The notes: a model not told the origin generated them from the sequence alone. 6,941 nt of DNA from Actinomycetes bacterium (GCA_023437285.1 JAEZGP010000385.1:1-6941); one strand, 5' to 3'. Shown: positions 1 to 6,511, counted from the stretch's first letter. A program made the numbers and translations.

Positions 1-199
1 GCCCGCCCCGCCGGCCCAACCCGCTGAGCACCGCGTTGAGGCCGTAGACGGCGCCGGCGATGCCGATCCCGACCGGCACGGCCAGGATCGCGGGGCTGGC
101 CAGGGCCGCGGTCACGGCGGCCCCGAGGCCGCCCAGGATGCCGGCGGCCGCGAGGGCCCACGGGTCGGTCAGCTGCTCCCGGACGCTCACGGCCGCCAT
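1..199 (-). CDS. Small hydrophobic protein of unknown function, partial (3' end outside window)
   Basis: The frame opens with ATG at 199, 10 bases after the stop of the SBP-VWA gene, and runs off the left edge after about 66 codons. It begins MAAVSVREQLTDPWAL and continues with a long stretch rich in Ala, Gly, Val, Ile and Leu (about residues 15-58), containing VPVGIGIAGAVYGLNAVL. This looks like one long or two short membrane segments or glycine-zipper helices, followed by GLGRRGG at the edge. The tight spacing implies co-transcription with, and perhaps translational coupling to, the gene before it. I do not recognise the family. From memory, actinobacterial SBP-VWA genes often sit near a TelA-type toxic anion resistance gene, and a small hydrophobic protein could lie between them; the next gene is outside the window, so this cannot be tested here. 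The GC codon pattern and the clean in-frame hydrophobic translation support a real gene. Confidence 0.7.
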   Translation of the reverse strand, partial: MAAVSVREQLTDPWALAAAGILGGLGAAVTAALASPAILAVPVGIGIAGAVYGLNAVLSGLGRRGG

Positions 200-209
200 T
201 GTGCCTCAG

Positions 210-2030
210 CTAGAAGTTGCTCAGCACGGCCACGAGGACCTTGTCGATGCTGGCGGGGGCGCGCGCGTCGTACGCGGCGGCCCGCGACGACTTCGCGATC
301 GACTCCAGCGTCCCCAGGTCGGCCTGTTCGCCGTACGCGATGGTGAACACCCGCACGACGTTCTCGGCGCGGCTCGCGTCGATCGCGCCGAGCAGTCCGG
401 GCAGGTCGTTGTCCGGCGGGTACTCGTTGCGACCGTCGGTGAGGACCACGACCGCGTTGATGCGGTCGGCGGCGAACTCGGCGGCCATCCGGGCCTGCGC
501 GGCCCGGGTGCTGGCGTAGAGGGCGGTGCCGCCCTCCGGCGCCAGGCCCTGGATCGCCGAACGCAGCGCCGCCTCGTTGGCGCCGACATTGCCCATGGGC
601 ACGAGCTCGCGGTACGGCTGTTGCTGCCCCCTCAGCGGCGTGGAGAACGCCCACAGGCCCACCTGGTCGTCCTTGGCGAACATGCCGATGGCGTCCAGCG
701 CCGCCTTCTTGGCCAGTTCCAGCTTGGTGGCGCCGCCGGCGGCCAGTTCCTCCATGGAGCCCGAGGTGTCGAGCACCAGCAGGACGCGGGCCCGCTTGCG
801 CTGGGCGTCCCAGCCCTCGAGCACCTTGGCGACCACGGGCGAGGCGGGCGGGTTGACGACCGCGAACTTCGCGTCGGGCAGCAGGCCGTTGCCCGTACTG
901 ATGGCCGCGCCGACGGAGCCGTCGTGGCCGCGGAAGGCGAAGTTCTTGAACGTGTCCTGCTGCGGCGCTTCGCGGAGGAAGGCGAGGAAGTCGGCGGCGG
1001 CGGCCTTCTGCTCGTCGCTGGCGGTGGTCAGCACCACGTACGGGTTGTCGGACAGCAGCGTGCCCTCGCGCGGGTAGACGGCGACCAGCGGCACGGTGGG
1101 CTTGCGGCCCTTGCCGCTCAGCGCCGGGTCGCCGGTCGGGTTGCCCTGGTTGTAGTCGTAGACGGACTTCTCCTCGACGGCCACGGCGCTGACGTAGGAC
1201 ATGCCCCGCCCGGCCGCGTCGGCCTCGGCGAGGTTGCTCAGGAACGTCAGGGTCGTGTCGCCGTAGTGGACGACGCCCTGCTCGACGCCCTTGACGAACG
1301 ACACGACCGACGACTTGCCCACGTCGGCGAGGGTCAGGTCGTTGGCCCGCCCGGTGGCGGCGAAGTACGCGCCGATCGTGGCATTGAGCCCGGACGTGGA
1401 GAAGTGCGGGTTGGTCTTGCCGAGCTTGAACCGGCCCCAGTCGGGGTGCCCCTTGCTGGCCCAACCCTGTGGGTCCTTGGTGAGGCTCAGCACGTCGGAC
1501 CAGCCGACCTGCTTGGCCGGCCAGCCCAGCGCCTCCGCCATCGGCTTGGGCATCGCGAGCACGAGCGGGCTCTGCGCGATCGACGGCAGCGGCCCGGCCG
1601 GCACGAGGTCGGGCCGGTCGGCCGCCGTGGTCCGTTGGCGCAGCAGCGACACCCAGGAGCTCGCGGCGGGGGTCCACACCTGTGGGACGGCGCCGCCGTC
1701 GCGCGTTGGTTCCCAGCCGGTGGCGAGCGCGTCCAGTGCGCCGCCGGAGGCCTTGGAGACGATCGTCACGTCGGCACATTTGCCGTCGAAGCGGCGGTCG
1801 GCGGCCGCGTACGCCTGCGACATCTGGGTGAGCAGCGCGGCCTTCTCGCTGGACGCGGCGACGGTGAGCGGTACGCAGCCGTCGCGCTTGACCGGCGGTT
1901 TGTTCGCGTCCGTCGTGGAGTCGGAGGGCTTGAGGAACAGGTAGACGCCGAGGACCGCGACCAGGCCGATGACGACCGCGATGATCAGAGGTACGGGCGA
2001 ACGTCGGCGGGCGGGCTGGTCGAAGACCAC
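210..2030 (-). CDS. Membrane-anchored substrate-binding plus von Willebrand A domain protein
   Basis: A 606-residue protein with three parts. A short Arg-rich N-terminus (RRR at 8-10) precedes one membrane helix at about 14-33, so the rest should lie outside the cytoplasm. Residues about 50-390 resemble a type 2 periplasmic-binding fold, beginning CVPLTVAASSEKAALLTQM; C52 and C85 may form a disulfide. Residues about 415-606 are a VWA domain: VLLVLDTSGSMEE carries the MIDAS metal site DxSxS (D421-S425), and VVVLTDGRNE supplies the later acidic MIDAS residue (D532). This fusion is a recognised but uncharacterised actinobacterial architecture; ligand and partner are unknown. I chose GTG at 2030 because GGAGGA lies 6 bases upstream; an in-frame ATG at 2051 would add 7 residues but has a poorer ribosome site. 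It lies 60 bases after clgR and 10 bases before the next gene, so it may share a transcript and stress control. The domain call is firm; a role in envelope sensing or adhesion is inference. Confidence 0.9.
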   Translation of the reverse strand: MVFDQPARRRSPVPLIIAVVIGLVAVLGVYLFLKPSDSTTDANKPPVKRDGCVPLTVAASSEKAALLTQMSQAYAAADRRFDGKCADVTIVSKASGGALDALATGWEPTRDGGAVPQVWTPAASSWVSLLRQRTTAADRPDLVPAGPLPSIAQSPLVLAMPKPMAEALGWPAKQVGWSDVLSLTKDPQGWASKGHPDWGRFKLGKTNPHFSTSGLNATIGAYFAATGRANDLTLADVGKSSVVSFVKGVEQGVVHYGDTTLTFLSNLAEADAAGRGMSYVSAVAVEEKSVYDYNQGNPTGDPALSGKGRKPTVPLVAVYPREGTLLSDNPYVVLTTASDEQKAAAADFLAFLREAPQQDTFKNFAFRGHDGSVGAAISTGNGLLPDAKFAVVNPPASPVVAKVLEGWDAQRKRARVLLVLDTSGSMEELAAGGATKLELAKKAALDAIGMFAKDDQVGLWAFSTPLRGQQQPYRELVPMGNVGANEAALRSAIQGLAPEGGTALYASTRAAQARMAAEFAADRINAVVVLTDGRNEYPPDNDLPGLLGAIDASRAENVVRVFTIAYGEQADLGTLESIAKSSRAAAYDARAPASIDKVLVAVLSNF

Positions 2031-2036
2031 GGGACA

Positions 2037-2042
2037 TCCTCC
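2037..2042 (-). promoter_or_regulatory. Shine-Dalgarno site that decides the SBP-VWA start
   Basis: The minus strand reads GGAGGA, then 6 bases, then GTG at 2030. This is near-perfect complementarity to the 16S 3' end at a good distance. The longer reading from ATG at 2051 would place this motif inside the coding sequence, so the GTG is preferred. Confidence 0.65.
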
Positions 2043-2090
2043 GAGGGGCATGGGCGGCCCCCCAGTGTGCCAAACGCGCGCACGCGATGA

Positions 2091-2489
2091 TCAGACGACC
2101 AGTGGCTCCGGCTGGCGCGGGGCCGGCGGCGTGGGCCGGCCGTTGCGGGTGGCCCGCAGCGTGGTCTTGAGCGGGCCCTCACGGTGCACCTTGACGGTGA
2201 GGTCGCCGTCGGTGAGGCCGCCGTCGGACGTCGGGGTGAGCACCTGGTTGACCTGTTCGGCCAGGGCCAGGGTGTCGCTCGCCTCGCGCAGGACGTCGGA
2301 CAGCTGCGCGCCGAGGGCGTCGCAGATGGCGGCGAGCAGCTCGCTGGAGGCTTCCTTGTGACCGCGCTCGATCTCGGAGAGGTAGCCCAGGCTGACGTTG
2401 GCCGCCGTGGACACCTCGCGGAGAGTGCGCTGTTGGCGCAGCCGGCGGGCCCGCAGCGCGTCGCCGATTACCCTTCGCAGCAGGATCAT
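2091..2489 (-). CDS. clgR: ClgR-type XRE-family transcriptional regulator
   Basis: A 132-residue DNA-binding protein. It starts [20 protein letters not shown], followed by a Cro/C1 helix-turn-helix: [12 protein letters not shown] at about 22-33, then the recognition helix region [19 protein letters not shown] at about 34-52. The [18 protein letters not shown] run is typical of ClgR (Rv2745c in M. tuberculosis), which activates clp protease genes and, in mycobacteria, envelope-stress genes. The position after pgsA and pncC also matches ClgR. The C-terminal third (about 85-132) is low in predicted order, Pro-rich at the end, and finishes in LVV. I prefer ATG at 2489, with an AGGGGG site 7 bases upstream; GTG at 2495 would add two residues but sits only 4 bases from the ribosome site. 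In mycobacteria the next gene is pspA; here it is SBP-VWA instead. Family and orthology are well supported; the regulon here is inferred. Confidence 0.9.
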   Translation of the reverse strand: MILLRRVIGDALRARRLRQQRTLREVSTAANVSLGYLSEIERGHKEASSELLAAICDALGAQLSDVLREASDTLALAEQVNQVLTPTSDGGLTDGDLTVKVHREGPLKTTLRATRNGRPTPPAPRQPEPLVV

Positions 2490-2531
2490 CGCCACACCCC
2501 CTCCACCCGCCGTGTCGCCAGGTTGACCGAA

Positions 2532-2560
2532 AGGGTACTCGCCTCGGGCGCCATCGACAT
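2532..2560 (-). promoter_or_regulatory. Possible clgR promoter
   Basis: In the 90-base gap between pncC and clgR, the minus strand has TACCCT (2537-2532), matching the TANNNT form of an actinobacterial -10. A weak -35 candidate, ATGTCG (2560-2555), lies 17 bases upstream. Transcription would start about 35 bases before the ATG at 2489. The match is modest; the gap could simply be a transcribed spacer. Confidence 0.25.
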
Positions 2561-2579
2561 CCCCAGCGGCGGCCGATCT

Positions 2580-3095
2580 TCAGCCGGTCGCATCCAGCAT
2601 CTGCAGCACCAGCCGTAACGCGGCAGTGACTGTCCGCGTTCGGACAGCGGCCCGCTCGCCGTCGATCTCCAACCGACGCACCTCGGTGCGCGGCCCGGAC
2701 ACCGCGATGTAGACGGTGCCCACCGCCACCCCGTCCTGTGGCTCGGGCCCCGCGACGCCCGTGGTGGCCACTCCCCAGTCGGTTCCGCACCGCCGGCGCG
2801 CGCCCTCGGCCAGCGCCGCGGCGACGTCGGGGTCCACGGCACCCCGGGCCGCCAAAAGATCATTTGGTACGTCCGCCAGCTGCGCCTTCAGGTCGGTGGC
2901 GTAGACGATCAGGCCGCCCCGGAACGCCTGGCTCGCACCCGGCGCGTCGACCAGCGTCGCGCCGAGCAGGCCGCCGGTCAGCGACTCGGCGACGGCGAGG
3001 GTCTCCTTGCGCCGCACCAGCTCATCGATCACCCGCACCGGCAGTCCGCCGACGTCCACCGCTTCCACCACCTGCGCACTTCCCATGCCGCTCAT
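2580..3095 (-). CDS. pncC: Nicotinamide-nucleotide amidohydrolase (CinA C-terminal domain family)
   Basis: A 171-residue stand-alone CinA C-terminal domain protein. The family hydrolyses nicotinamide mononucleotide to nicotinate mononucleotide and ammonia (EC 3.5.1.42), recycling NMN in the cytoplasm. Hallmarks are AESLTGG (36-42, with the conserved Ser38), GGLIVYATDLK (60-70, with Tyr65 and Lys70, counterparts of residues implicated in catalysis), and TTGVAGPEPQDG (111-122) followed by VGTVYIAV. Length fits single-domain PncC (about 160-170); the N-terminal molybdopterin-binding-like half of full CinA is absent. The start ATG at 3095 overlaps the NAT stop as ATGA and has a very strong GGAGGTGA site 7 bases upstream of it, so the longer open frame reaching 3464 is not coding. 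It sits between NAT and clgR; the pncC-clgR order is conserved in actinobacteria. AESL replaces the more common AESC, a conservative change. Old names such as competence-damage protein are misleading here. Confidence 0.93.
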   Translation of the reverse strand: MSGMGSAQVVEAVDVGGLPVRVIDELVRRKETLAVAESLTGGLLGATLVDAPGASQAFRGGLIVYATDLKAQLADVPNDLLAARGAVDPDVAAALAEGARRRCGTDWGVATTGVAGPEPQDGVAVGTVYIAVSGPRTEVRRLEIDGERAAVRTRTVTAALRLVLQMLDATG

Positions 3096-3970
3096 GCTGT
3101 CACCTCCGCCTCGCGCCACGCCGCGTGCGCGCGCCACGTCCGCTGCCACAACGCCGCCCGCTCGTCGCGGTCGACGTCGTCCAGGGTCAGTCCGAACACG
3201 TCGGCCAGGATCGCGAACCACTCGTCGGCGGTGGTCACGTCCTCGCCGCGTACCCCGTCGGCGGTTACCCGCTCGAACACGCAGCCCCGCAGCCGGTCGG
3301 CGCCGGCCGCGTGGCGCCGCTGCACGACGAGCCGCTGGACGAACGGCGAGTCCGGCGACGTGCTCAGGTACGCGTGCATGTCCACGAACCCGCCCGCCGG
3401 GGCGAGGTCGCCGGCCATGTCGAAGCCGACGAAGCTGCCCAGCAGGTCGTGCCCGAAGCGCCACCCGCCGCTCACCGTCGCCGAGCTTTCCAGCGTGTAC
3501 CGGAACGGCCCCTGGGCGTACTGCCCGGCGCGCAGCGGCAGCGGGTCGGCCGGACCGTCGCCGAGGCCCACGTCGACCAGCCAGGCACCCGCCGGCTCGG
3601 CCGGGGTCGGCAGGCCGTGGACGGTCAGGGCCAGGTGGTTGCCGGTCGCGCCGACCGGCGCGGGCGACCCGGGCGGCTGCACCCCGGCGAGGTGGCGGCG
3701 CACGTCGAAGCCCAGCGCCCCGAGCAGGCGGGCGAACGACCCGTTGAGGTGGAAGCAGTAGCCGCCCGAGCCGGCCAGGACCCGGCCCACGGCCGCGTCG
3801 CGGTGGATGCCGTGCGGGCGGCCGAGTTGGATGGTCAGGTTCTCGTACGGCACGCGGGCCACGTGCGCGCGGTGCAGGCGGGTGAGCCAGTCCGCCGACG
3901 GCGGCGGCACGCGAGCGGGGTCGTCGTCAAGCCCGAGCCGGCGCAGGTATGCCGCGATGTCGATGCCCAC
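3092..3970 (-). CDS. nat: Arylamine N-acetyltransferase (NAT family)
   Basis: A 292-residue cytoplasmic enzyme. NATs move acetyl or other acyl groups from acyl-CoA to arylamines, hydrazines or related amines through an acyl-cysteine. The triad is visible: Cys72 in GSGGYCFHLNG, His112 in GNHLALTV and Asp133 in LVDVGLGDG. Family residues YLRRLGL (8-14) and PYENLTI (41-47) are kept. Length is slightly above the usual 270-285. Two points are odd: the common RGGYCFE becomes SGGYCFH, losing the Arg four residues before the catalytic Cys, and the His-Asp distance is 21 rather than about 17, from extra residues around LPTPAEPAG. The start is GTG at 3970 with only a weak ribosome site, 10 bases after the SMR stop, so coupling is likely. 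It overlaps pncC by ATGA. With the SMR pump it suggests xenobiotic or metabolite detoxification; substrates cannot be read from sequence. Some NAT homologues instead release natural products by amide formation. Confidence 0.92.
   Translation of the reverse strand: MGIDIAAYLRRLGLDDDPARVPPPSADWLTRLHRAHVARVPYENLTIQLGRPHGIHRDAAVGRVLAGSGGYCFHLNGSFARLLGALGFDVRRHLAGVQPPGSPAPVGATGNHLALTVHGLPTPAEPAGAWLVDVGLGDGPADPLPLRAGQYAQGPFRYTLESSATVSGGWRFGHDLLGSFVGFDMAGDLAPAGGFVDMHAYLSTSPDSPFVQRLVVQRRHAAGADRLRGCVFERVTADGVRGEDVTTADEWFAILADVFGLTLDDVDRDERAALWQRTWRAHAAWREAEVTA
3100..3107 (-). promoter_or_regulatory. Strong Shine-Dalgarno site of pncC inside the NAT 3' end
   Basis: The minus strand reads GGAGGTGA at 3107-3100, with the GGAGG core 7 bases before ATG at 3095. 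It lies within the last codons of the NAT gene, so pncC can be translated by coupling or independently. It fixes the pncC start. Confidence 0.7.
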
Positions 3971-3980
3971 CCGCGCAACG

Positions 3981-4319
3981 CTACCGGCCCGGGCTTCTGT
4001 GCGGGGCCCCGCCCAGGTTGAGAATCACCACACCGGCGATGACCAGCACCACCCCGGCCACCTTCGCGACGCTCAGCGGCTCGCCGAGGAAGAGCGCGCC
4101 GATCGCGACGATCACGGCCGTGCCGAGCCCGGCCCAGACCGCGTACGCGACGCCGACCTCGATGCCCTTGACGGCCTGCGCGAGGCACGCGAACGACACG
4201 GCGTACGCCGCGAACATCGCCACCGTGGGCACCGGCCGGGTGAAGCCCTCGGTCGCCTTGAGCAGGCTCGTGCCGAACACCTCGGCCGCGATCGCGCCGA
4301 ACAGGAACAGGTAGGCCAC
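3981..4319 (-). CDS. Small multidrug resistance (SMR) family efflux transporter
   Basis: A 112-residue inner-membrane protein with four predicted helices at about 3-21, 33-50, 57-77 and 85-104. It begins MAYLFLFGAIAAEVFGTSLLK, closely matching EmrE, including the essential Glu (E13, equivalent to EmrE E14). YAVWAGLG (59-66) holds the Tyr and Trp matching EmrE Y60 and W63. Such proteins act as dimers exchanging protons for cationic drugs such as quaternary ammonium compounds; some relatives export guanidinium, so the substrate is open. This is a single gene, so a homodimer is expected. The start is GTG at 4319, with AGGGGAG 5 bases upstream; a TTG at 4346 would add residues foreign to the family. 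It lies 45 bases after pgsA and 10 before NAT. A possible operator lies in the upstream gap. The SMR-NAT pair interrupts an otherwise conserved housekeeping block. Confidence 0.93.
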   Translation of the reverse strand: MAYLFLFGAIAAEVFGTSLLKATEGFTRPVPTVAMFAAYAVSFACLAQAVKGIEVGVAYAVWAGLGTAVIVAIGALFLGEPLSVAKVAGVVLVIAGVVILNLGGAPHRSPGR

Positions 4320-4338
4320 GACAACTCCCCTCACGCGC

Positions 4339-4354
4339 TCGTACAAGCGTACTA
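4339..4354 (-). promoter_or_regulatory. Candidate repressor operator upstream of the SMR gene
   Basis: The minus strand reads TAGTACGCTTGTACGA: arms TAGTAC and GTACGA match 5 of 6 as an inverted repeat around four bases. It sits in the 45-base gap between pgsA and the SMR start, just upstream of the ribosome site, preceded by a T-rich run (CTTTTTAG). TetR-family operators controlling efflux genes often look like this. No regulator gene other than clgR lies in the window, so the partner is unknown. The repeat is short and could be chance. Confidence 0.3.
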
Positions 4355-4364
4355 AAAAGAGGGG

Positions 4365-4943
4365 TTAGTGACGCGTGGCCGGCGCACGCCGCGCGCGGCC
4401 CTTGCGGACCACGGAGGCGACGTAGTCCAGGCCGGTGACGACCGTGACCACCACGGCCGCTCCCATAATCCAGGGTCCGACGGCGACCAGGGCCCCCGGC
4501 ATGGGCCACAGGTACCAGGCGATGGCCAGGATCTGCAGCACCGTCTTGACCTTGCCGCCCCGGCTCGCGGCGATCACCTCGTAGCGCAGCACCCAGAACC
4601 GCAGCGCCGTGATGCCCAGCTCGCGGGCCAGGATCACCACGGTCACCCACCACGCGAGGGCGTCGTAGAGCGACAGCAGCACCAGGGCCGTACCCGTCAG
4701 GGCCTTGTCGGCGATCGGGTCGGCGACCTTGCCGAACGAGGTGATCAGGTTCCAGGTGCGGGCGATCCAGCCGTCGACGAAGTCGGTCAGCGACGCCACC
4801 CCGAACGCGAGGCACGCCGCGATCCGCAGCTGCGGATCGGTCATCTCGGAGGCGACGACGAGCAGGACGAAGACCGGGACGAGCACGATGCGCAGCAGCG
4901 TGAGCCCGTTGGCGAAGTTCACCAACGGCGGCCGCTCGCTCAT
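4365..4943 (-). CDS. pgsA: CDP-diacylglycerol--glycerol-3-phosphate 3-phosphatidyltransferase
   Basis: A 192-residue integral membrane enzyme that makes phosphatidylglycerol phosphate from CDP-diacylglycerol and glycerol 3-phosphate, the committed step to phosphatidylglycerol and cardiolipin. The full CDP-alcohol phosphotransferase motif is present: D54xxD57G58xxA61R62, then eight residues, G71xxxD75xxxD79, with the metal-binding aspartates intact. The N-terminus [20 protein letters not shown] is typical of PgsA. About six hydrophobic segments follow, and a basic tail ([13 protein letters not shown]) should face the cytoplasm. Its ATG at 4943 overlaps the rimO stop as ATGA, so translation is probably coupled to rimO; its own ribosome site (GGACGG) is weak. 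The rimO-pgsA-pncC-clgR linkage corresponds to the M. tuberculosis pgsA3 (Rv2746c) neighbourhood near clgR. Other CDP-alcohol transferases (phosphatidylinositol phosphate synthase, cardiolipin synthase) share the motif, but context and N-terminus favour PgsA. Confidence 0.94.
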   Translation of the reverse strand: MSERPPLVNFANGLTLLRIVLVPVFVLLVVASEMTDPQLRIAACLAFGVASLTDFVDGWIARTWNLITSFGKVADPIADKALTGTALVLLSLYDALAWWVTVVILARELGITALRFWVLRYEVIAASRGGKVKTVLQILAIAWYLWPMPGALVAVGPWIMGAAVVVTVVTGLDYVASVVRKGRARRAPATRH

Positions 4944-6394
4944 TGCCGTCCAGCGGCGTCGATGATCTCCATGGGGGCCGCGATGAGGTCGACCCCGTCG
5001 GTGCCCGTGACCTTGGCCCGCACCAGGTCACCGACGGCAAGACCCGGCAGGACGGCGCTCAGCGTCGTGGAGCCGTCGACCTCGGGCGCCTGGTGCGCCG
5101 CGCGCCCCTCGACCACCCCGTCGCCGATCGCCTCGACGAGCACCTCGACCTCGGTGCCGAGCCGGTCGGCGGCGCGCTGGTTGCACAGCTCCTCGGCCAG
5201 CATGCTGATCTTCTGGTACCGGCGCCGGACCGTGGCGGGCGACACCTTGTCGGCGAACCCGGCCGCCTCGGTGCCGTCCTCGTCGCTGTAGTCGAACACG
5301 CCGATCGCGTCGAGGCGCGCCTCGGTGAGGAAGCGCTCCAGCTCGGCCACGTCGGCGCGGGTCTCGCCGGGGAAGCCCACGATGAAGTTCGACCGCGCGC
5401 CGGCCTCGGGCGCCAGCGCGCGGGCACTCGCGAGCAGGTCCAGGAACCGGTCCGTGGAGCCGAAGCGGCGCATGCGGCGCAGCACGGCCTCGCTGGAATG
5501 CTGGAACGACAGGTCGAAGTACGCCGCGACCCCGCTGGTCGTCGCGATGGTCTCGACCAGACCGGGCCGGGTCTCGGCCGGCTGGAGATAGGACACCCGC
5601 ACCCGCGCGATGCCGGGGGTCGCGGCCAGCTGCGGCAGCAGCTTCTCCAACGCGCGGGGGTCGCCCAGGTCCTTGCCGTACGAGGTGGAGTTCTCGCTGA
5701 CCAGCACGATCTCGCGCACGCCGTCGTCGGCGAGCCACTGCGCCTCGGCGAGGATCTCGTCGGGCGTACGCGACACGAACGCGCCCCGGAAGCTCGGGAT
5801 CGCGCAGAACGCGCACCGCCGGTCGCAGCCCGACGCGAGCTTCAGCGAGGCGACCGGCCCCCGGTCGAGCCGGCGGCGCAGCACCGTGCGCAGGTGCTTG
5901 GGGGTCGCGTCGTCCAACGGCAGCGCGACGCCGTGGCCGGGCAGCGTCACGGGCGCGGCGCGGCGCTCGACCGGGGTCAACGGCAGCAGCGTACGGCGGT
6001 CGCGCGGCGCGTGGGAGGCGATCCGGTCGCCGGCGAGCACCTCGTTGAGCCGCTGGCCGATCTCCGGGTAATGGTCGAACCCCAGCACCGCGTCGGCCTC
6101 GGGCAGGCTGTCGGCCAGCTCCGTGCCGTACCGCTCGGCCATGCAGCCGGTGGCGACCACCTTCGCGCCGGAATCGTGGGCGGCGAGCAGGGTCTCGATC
6201 GAGTCGCGCTTGGCCTTCTCGACGAATCCGCAGGTGTTGACGACGATGACGTCGGCACCGTCCCCGTCCGGGACCAGGTCCCAGCCGTCGGCGTGCAGCC
6301 GCGCGGCGAGCTCCTCGGAGTCCACCTCGTTACGCGCGCAGCCGAGGGTGAGCAGCGCCACCCGGCGGCCGGTGGGGTGATCGGTGACAGACAT
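4940..6394 (-). CDS. rimO: Ribosomal protein S12 methylthiotransferase (radical SAM)
   Basis: A 484-residue cytoplasmic enzyme that adds a methylthio group to the conserved aspartate of ribosomal protein S12 using two [4Fe-4S] clusters and S-adenosylmethionine. The N-terminal methylthiotransferase domain has cluster cysteines C19 ([12 protein letters not shown]), C55 ([15 protein letters not shown]) and C84 (TGCMAERY). The radical SAM core has CxxxCxxC at C190, C194 and C197 ([17 protein letters not shown]), followed by SYLQPAE and [10 protein letters not shown]. The C-terminal part (about 415-484) fits a TRAM domain. CARNEVDSE and the FDYSDEDGT region favour RimO over the tRNA enzyme MiaB. 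The start ATG at 6394 gives the standard N-terminus; the open frame extends to 6835 but that extension is non-protein-like. No ribosome site precedes the ATG, and a -10-like element 7 bases before it suggests a leaderless message. It is the first gene of the minus-strand set. Confidence 0.96.
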   Translation of the reverse strand: MSVTDHPTGRRVALLTLGCARNEVDSEELAARLHADGWDLVPDGDGADVIVVNTCGFVEKAKRDSIETLLAAHDSGAKVVATGCMAERYGTELADSLPEADAVLGFDHYPEIGQRLNEVLAGDRIASHAPRDRRTLLPLTPVERRAAPVTLPGHGVALPLDDATPKHLRTVLRRRLDRGPVASLKLASGCDRRCAFCAIPSFRGAFVSRTPDEILAEAQWLADDGVREIVLVSENSTSYGKDLGDPRALEKLLPQLAATPGIARVRVSYLQPAETRPGLVETIATTSGVAAYFDLSFQHSSEAVLRRMRRFGSTDRFLDLLASARALAPEAGARSNFIVGFPGETRADVAELERFLTEARLDAIGVFDYSDEDGTEAAGFADKVSPATVRRRYQKISMLAEELCNQRAADRLGTEVEVLVEAIGDGVVEGRAAHQAPEVDGSTTLSAVLPGLAVGDLVRAKVTGTDGVDLIAAPMEIIDAAGRQ

Positions 6395-6401
6395 TGCGAC
6401 A

Positions 6402-6407
6402 AGGTTA
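6402..6407 (-). promoter_or_regulatory. Candidate -10 element for a leaderless rimO transcript
   Basis: The minus strand reads TAACCT, matching TANNNT, then 7 bases, then the rimO ATG at 6394. Transcription starting at the usual distance would begin at the ATG itself. No Shine-Dalgarno-like stretch lies in the bases before the ATG, and no good -35 is seen (ACGGGC at 17-base spacing). Leaderless messages are common in actinobacteria. Confidence 0.4.
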
Positions 6408-6505
6408 CCGGCGAAGCGGGTACGGCCCGTGCGCGAGTGCCCCCTCCGGTCCACGCGTGCCCGGTGATCTGCCCCACCGGCCTGGCCGGCAACCTCGCCG
6501 CTGGT

Positions 6506-6511
6506 TAGCCT
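6506..6511 (+). promoter_or_regulatory. Possible -10 element for the divergent membrane protein gene
   Basis: TAGCCT matches TANNNT and lies in the 198-base gap between the divergent genes. A weak -35 candidate TGGCCG (6483-6488) sits 17 bases upstream. Transcription would begin near 6518 and leave a leader of about 75 bases. Support is motif-level only. Confidence 0.25.

Noticed and set aside
187..2073. 628-codon minus-strand open frame overlapping SBP-VWA in another frame
   Set aside because: Arg- and Pro-rich translation with no recognisable domain; same explanation.
2065..2083. Inverted repeat GTGTGC-N7-GCGCAC between clgR and SBP-VWA as a terminator or operator
   Set aside because: One mismatch in six, GC-biased background, and no T run on the minus-strand downstream side; too weak to list.
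60..2090. 676-codon open frame on the plus strand opposite SBP-VWA
   Set aside because: Its translation is Arg/Gly/Ala/Val-rich low-complexity with no domain pattern, while the minus strand gives a clear two-domain protein. It is a shadow frame from high GC at third codon positions.
3096..3464. Longer pncC start at 3464
   Set aside because: It would overlap most of the NAT 3' end in another frame; ATG 3095 has a very strong ribosome site and the family N-terminus.
2738..4021. 427-codon plus-strand open frame opposite NAT and pncC
   Set aside because: Low-complexity Arg/Pro/Ala sequence; both opposing genes have intact catalytic motifs.
4353..4364. T run on the minus strand after pgsA (CCCCTCTTTTTA) as an intrinsic terminator
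   Set aside because: No GC-rich stem precedes the T run, so there is no hairpin.
4943..6508. 521-codon plus-strand open frame opposite rimO
   Set aside because: Shadow of rimO; no motif and composition typical of antisense frames in GC-rich DNA.
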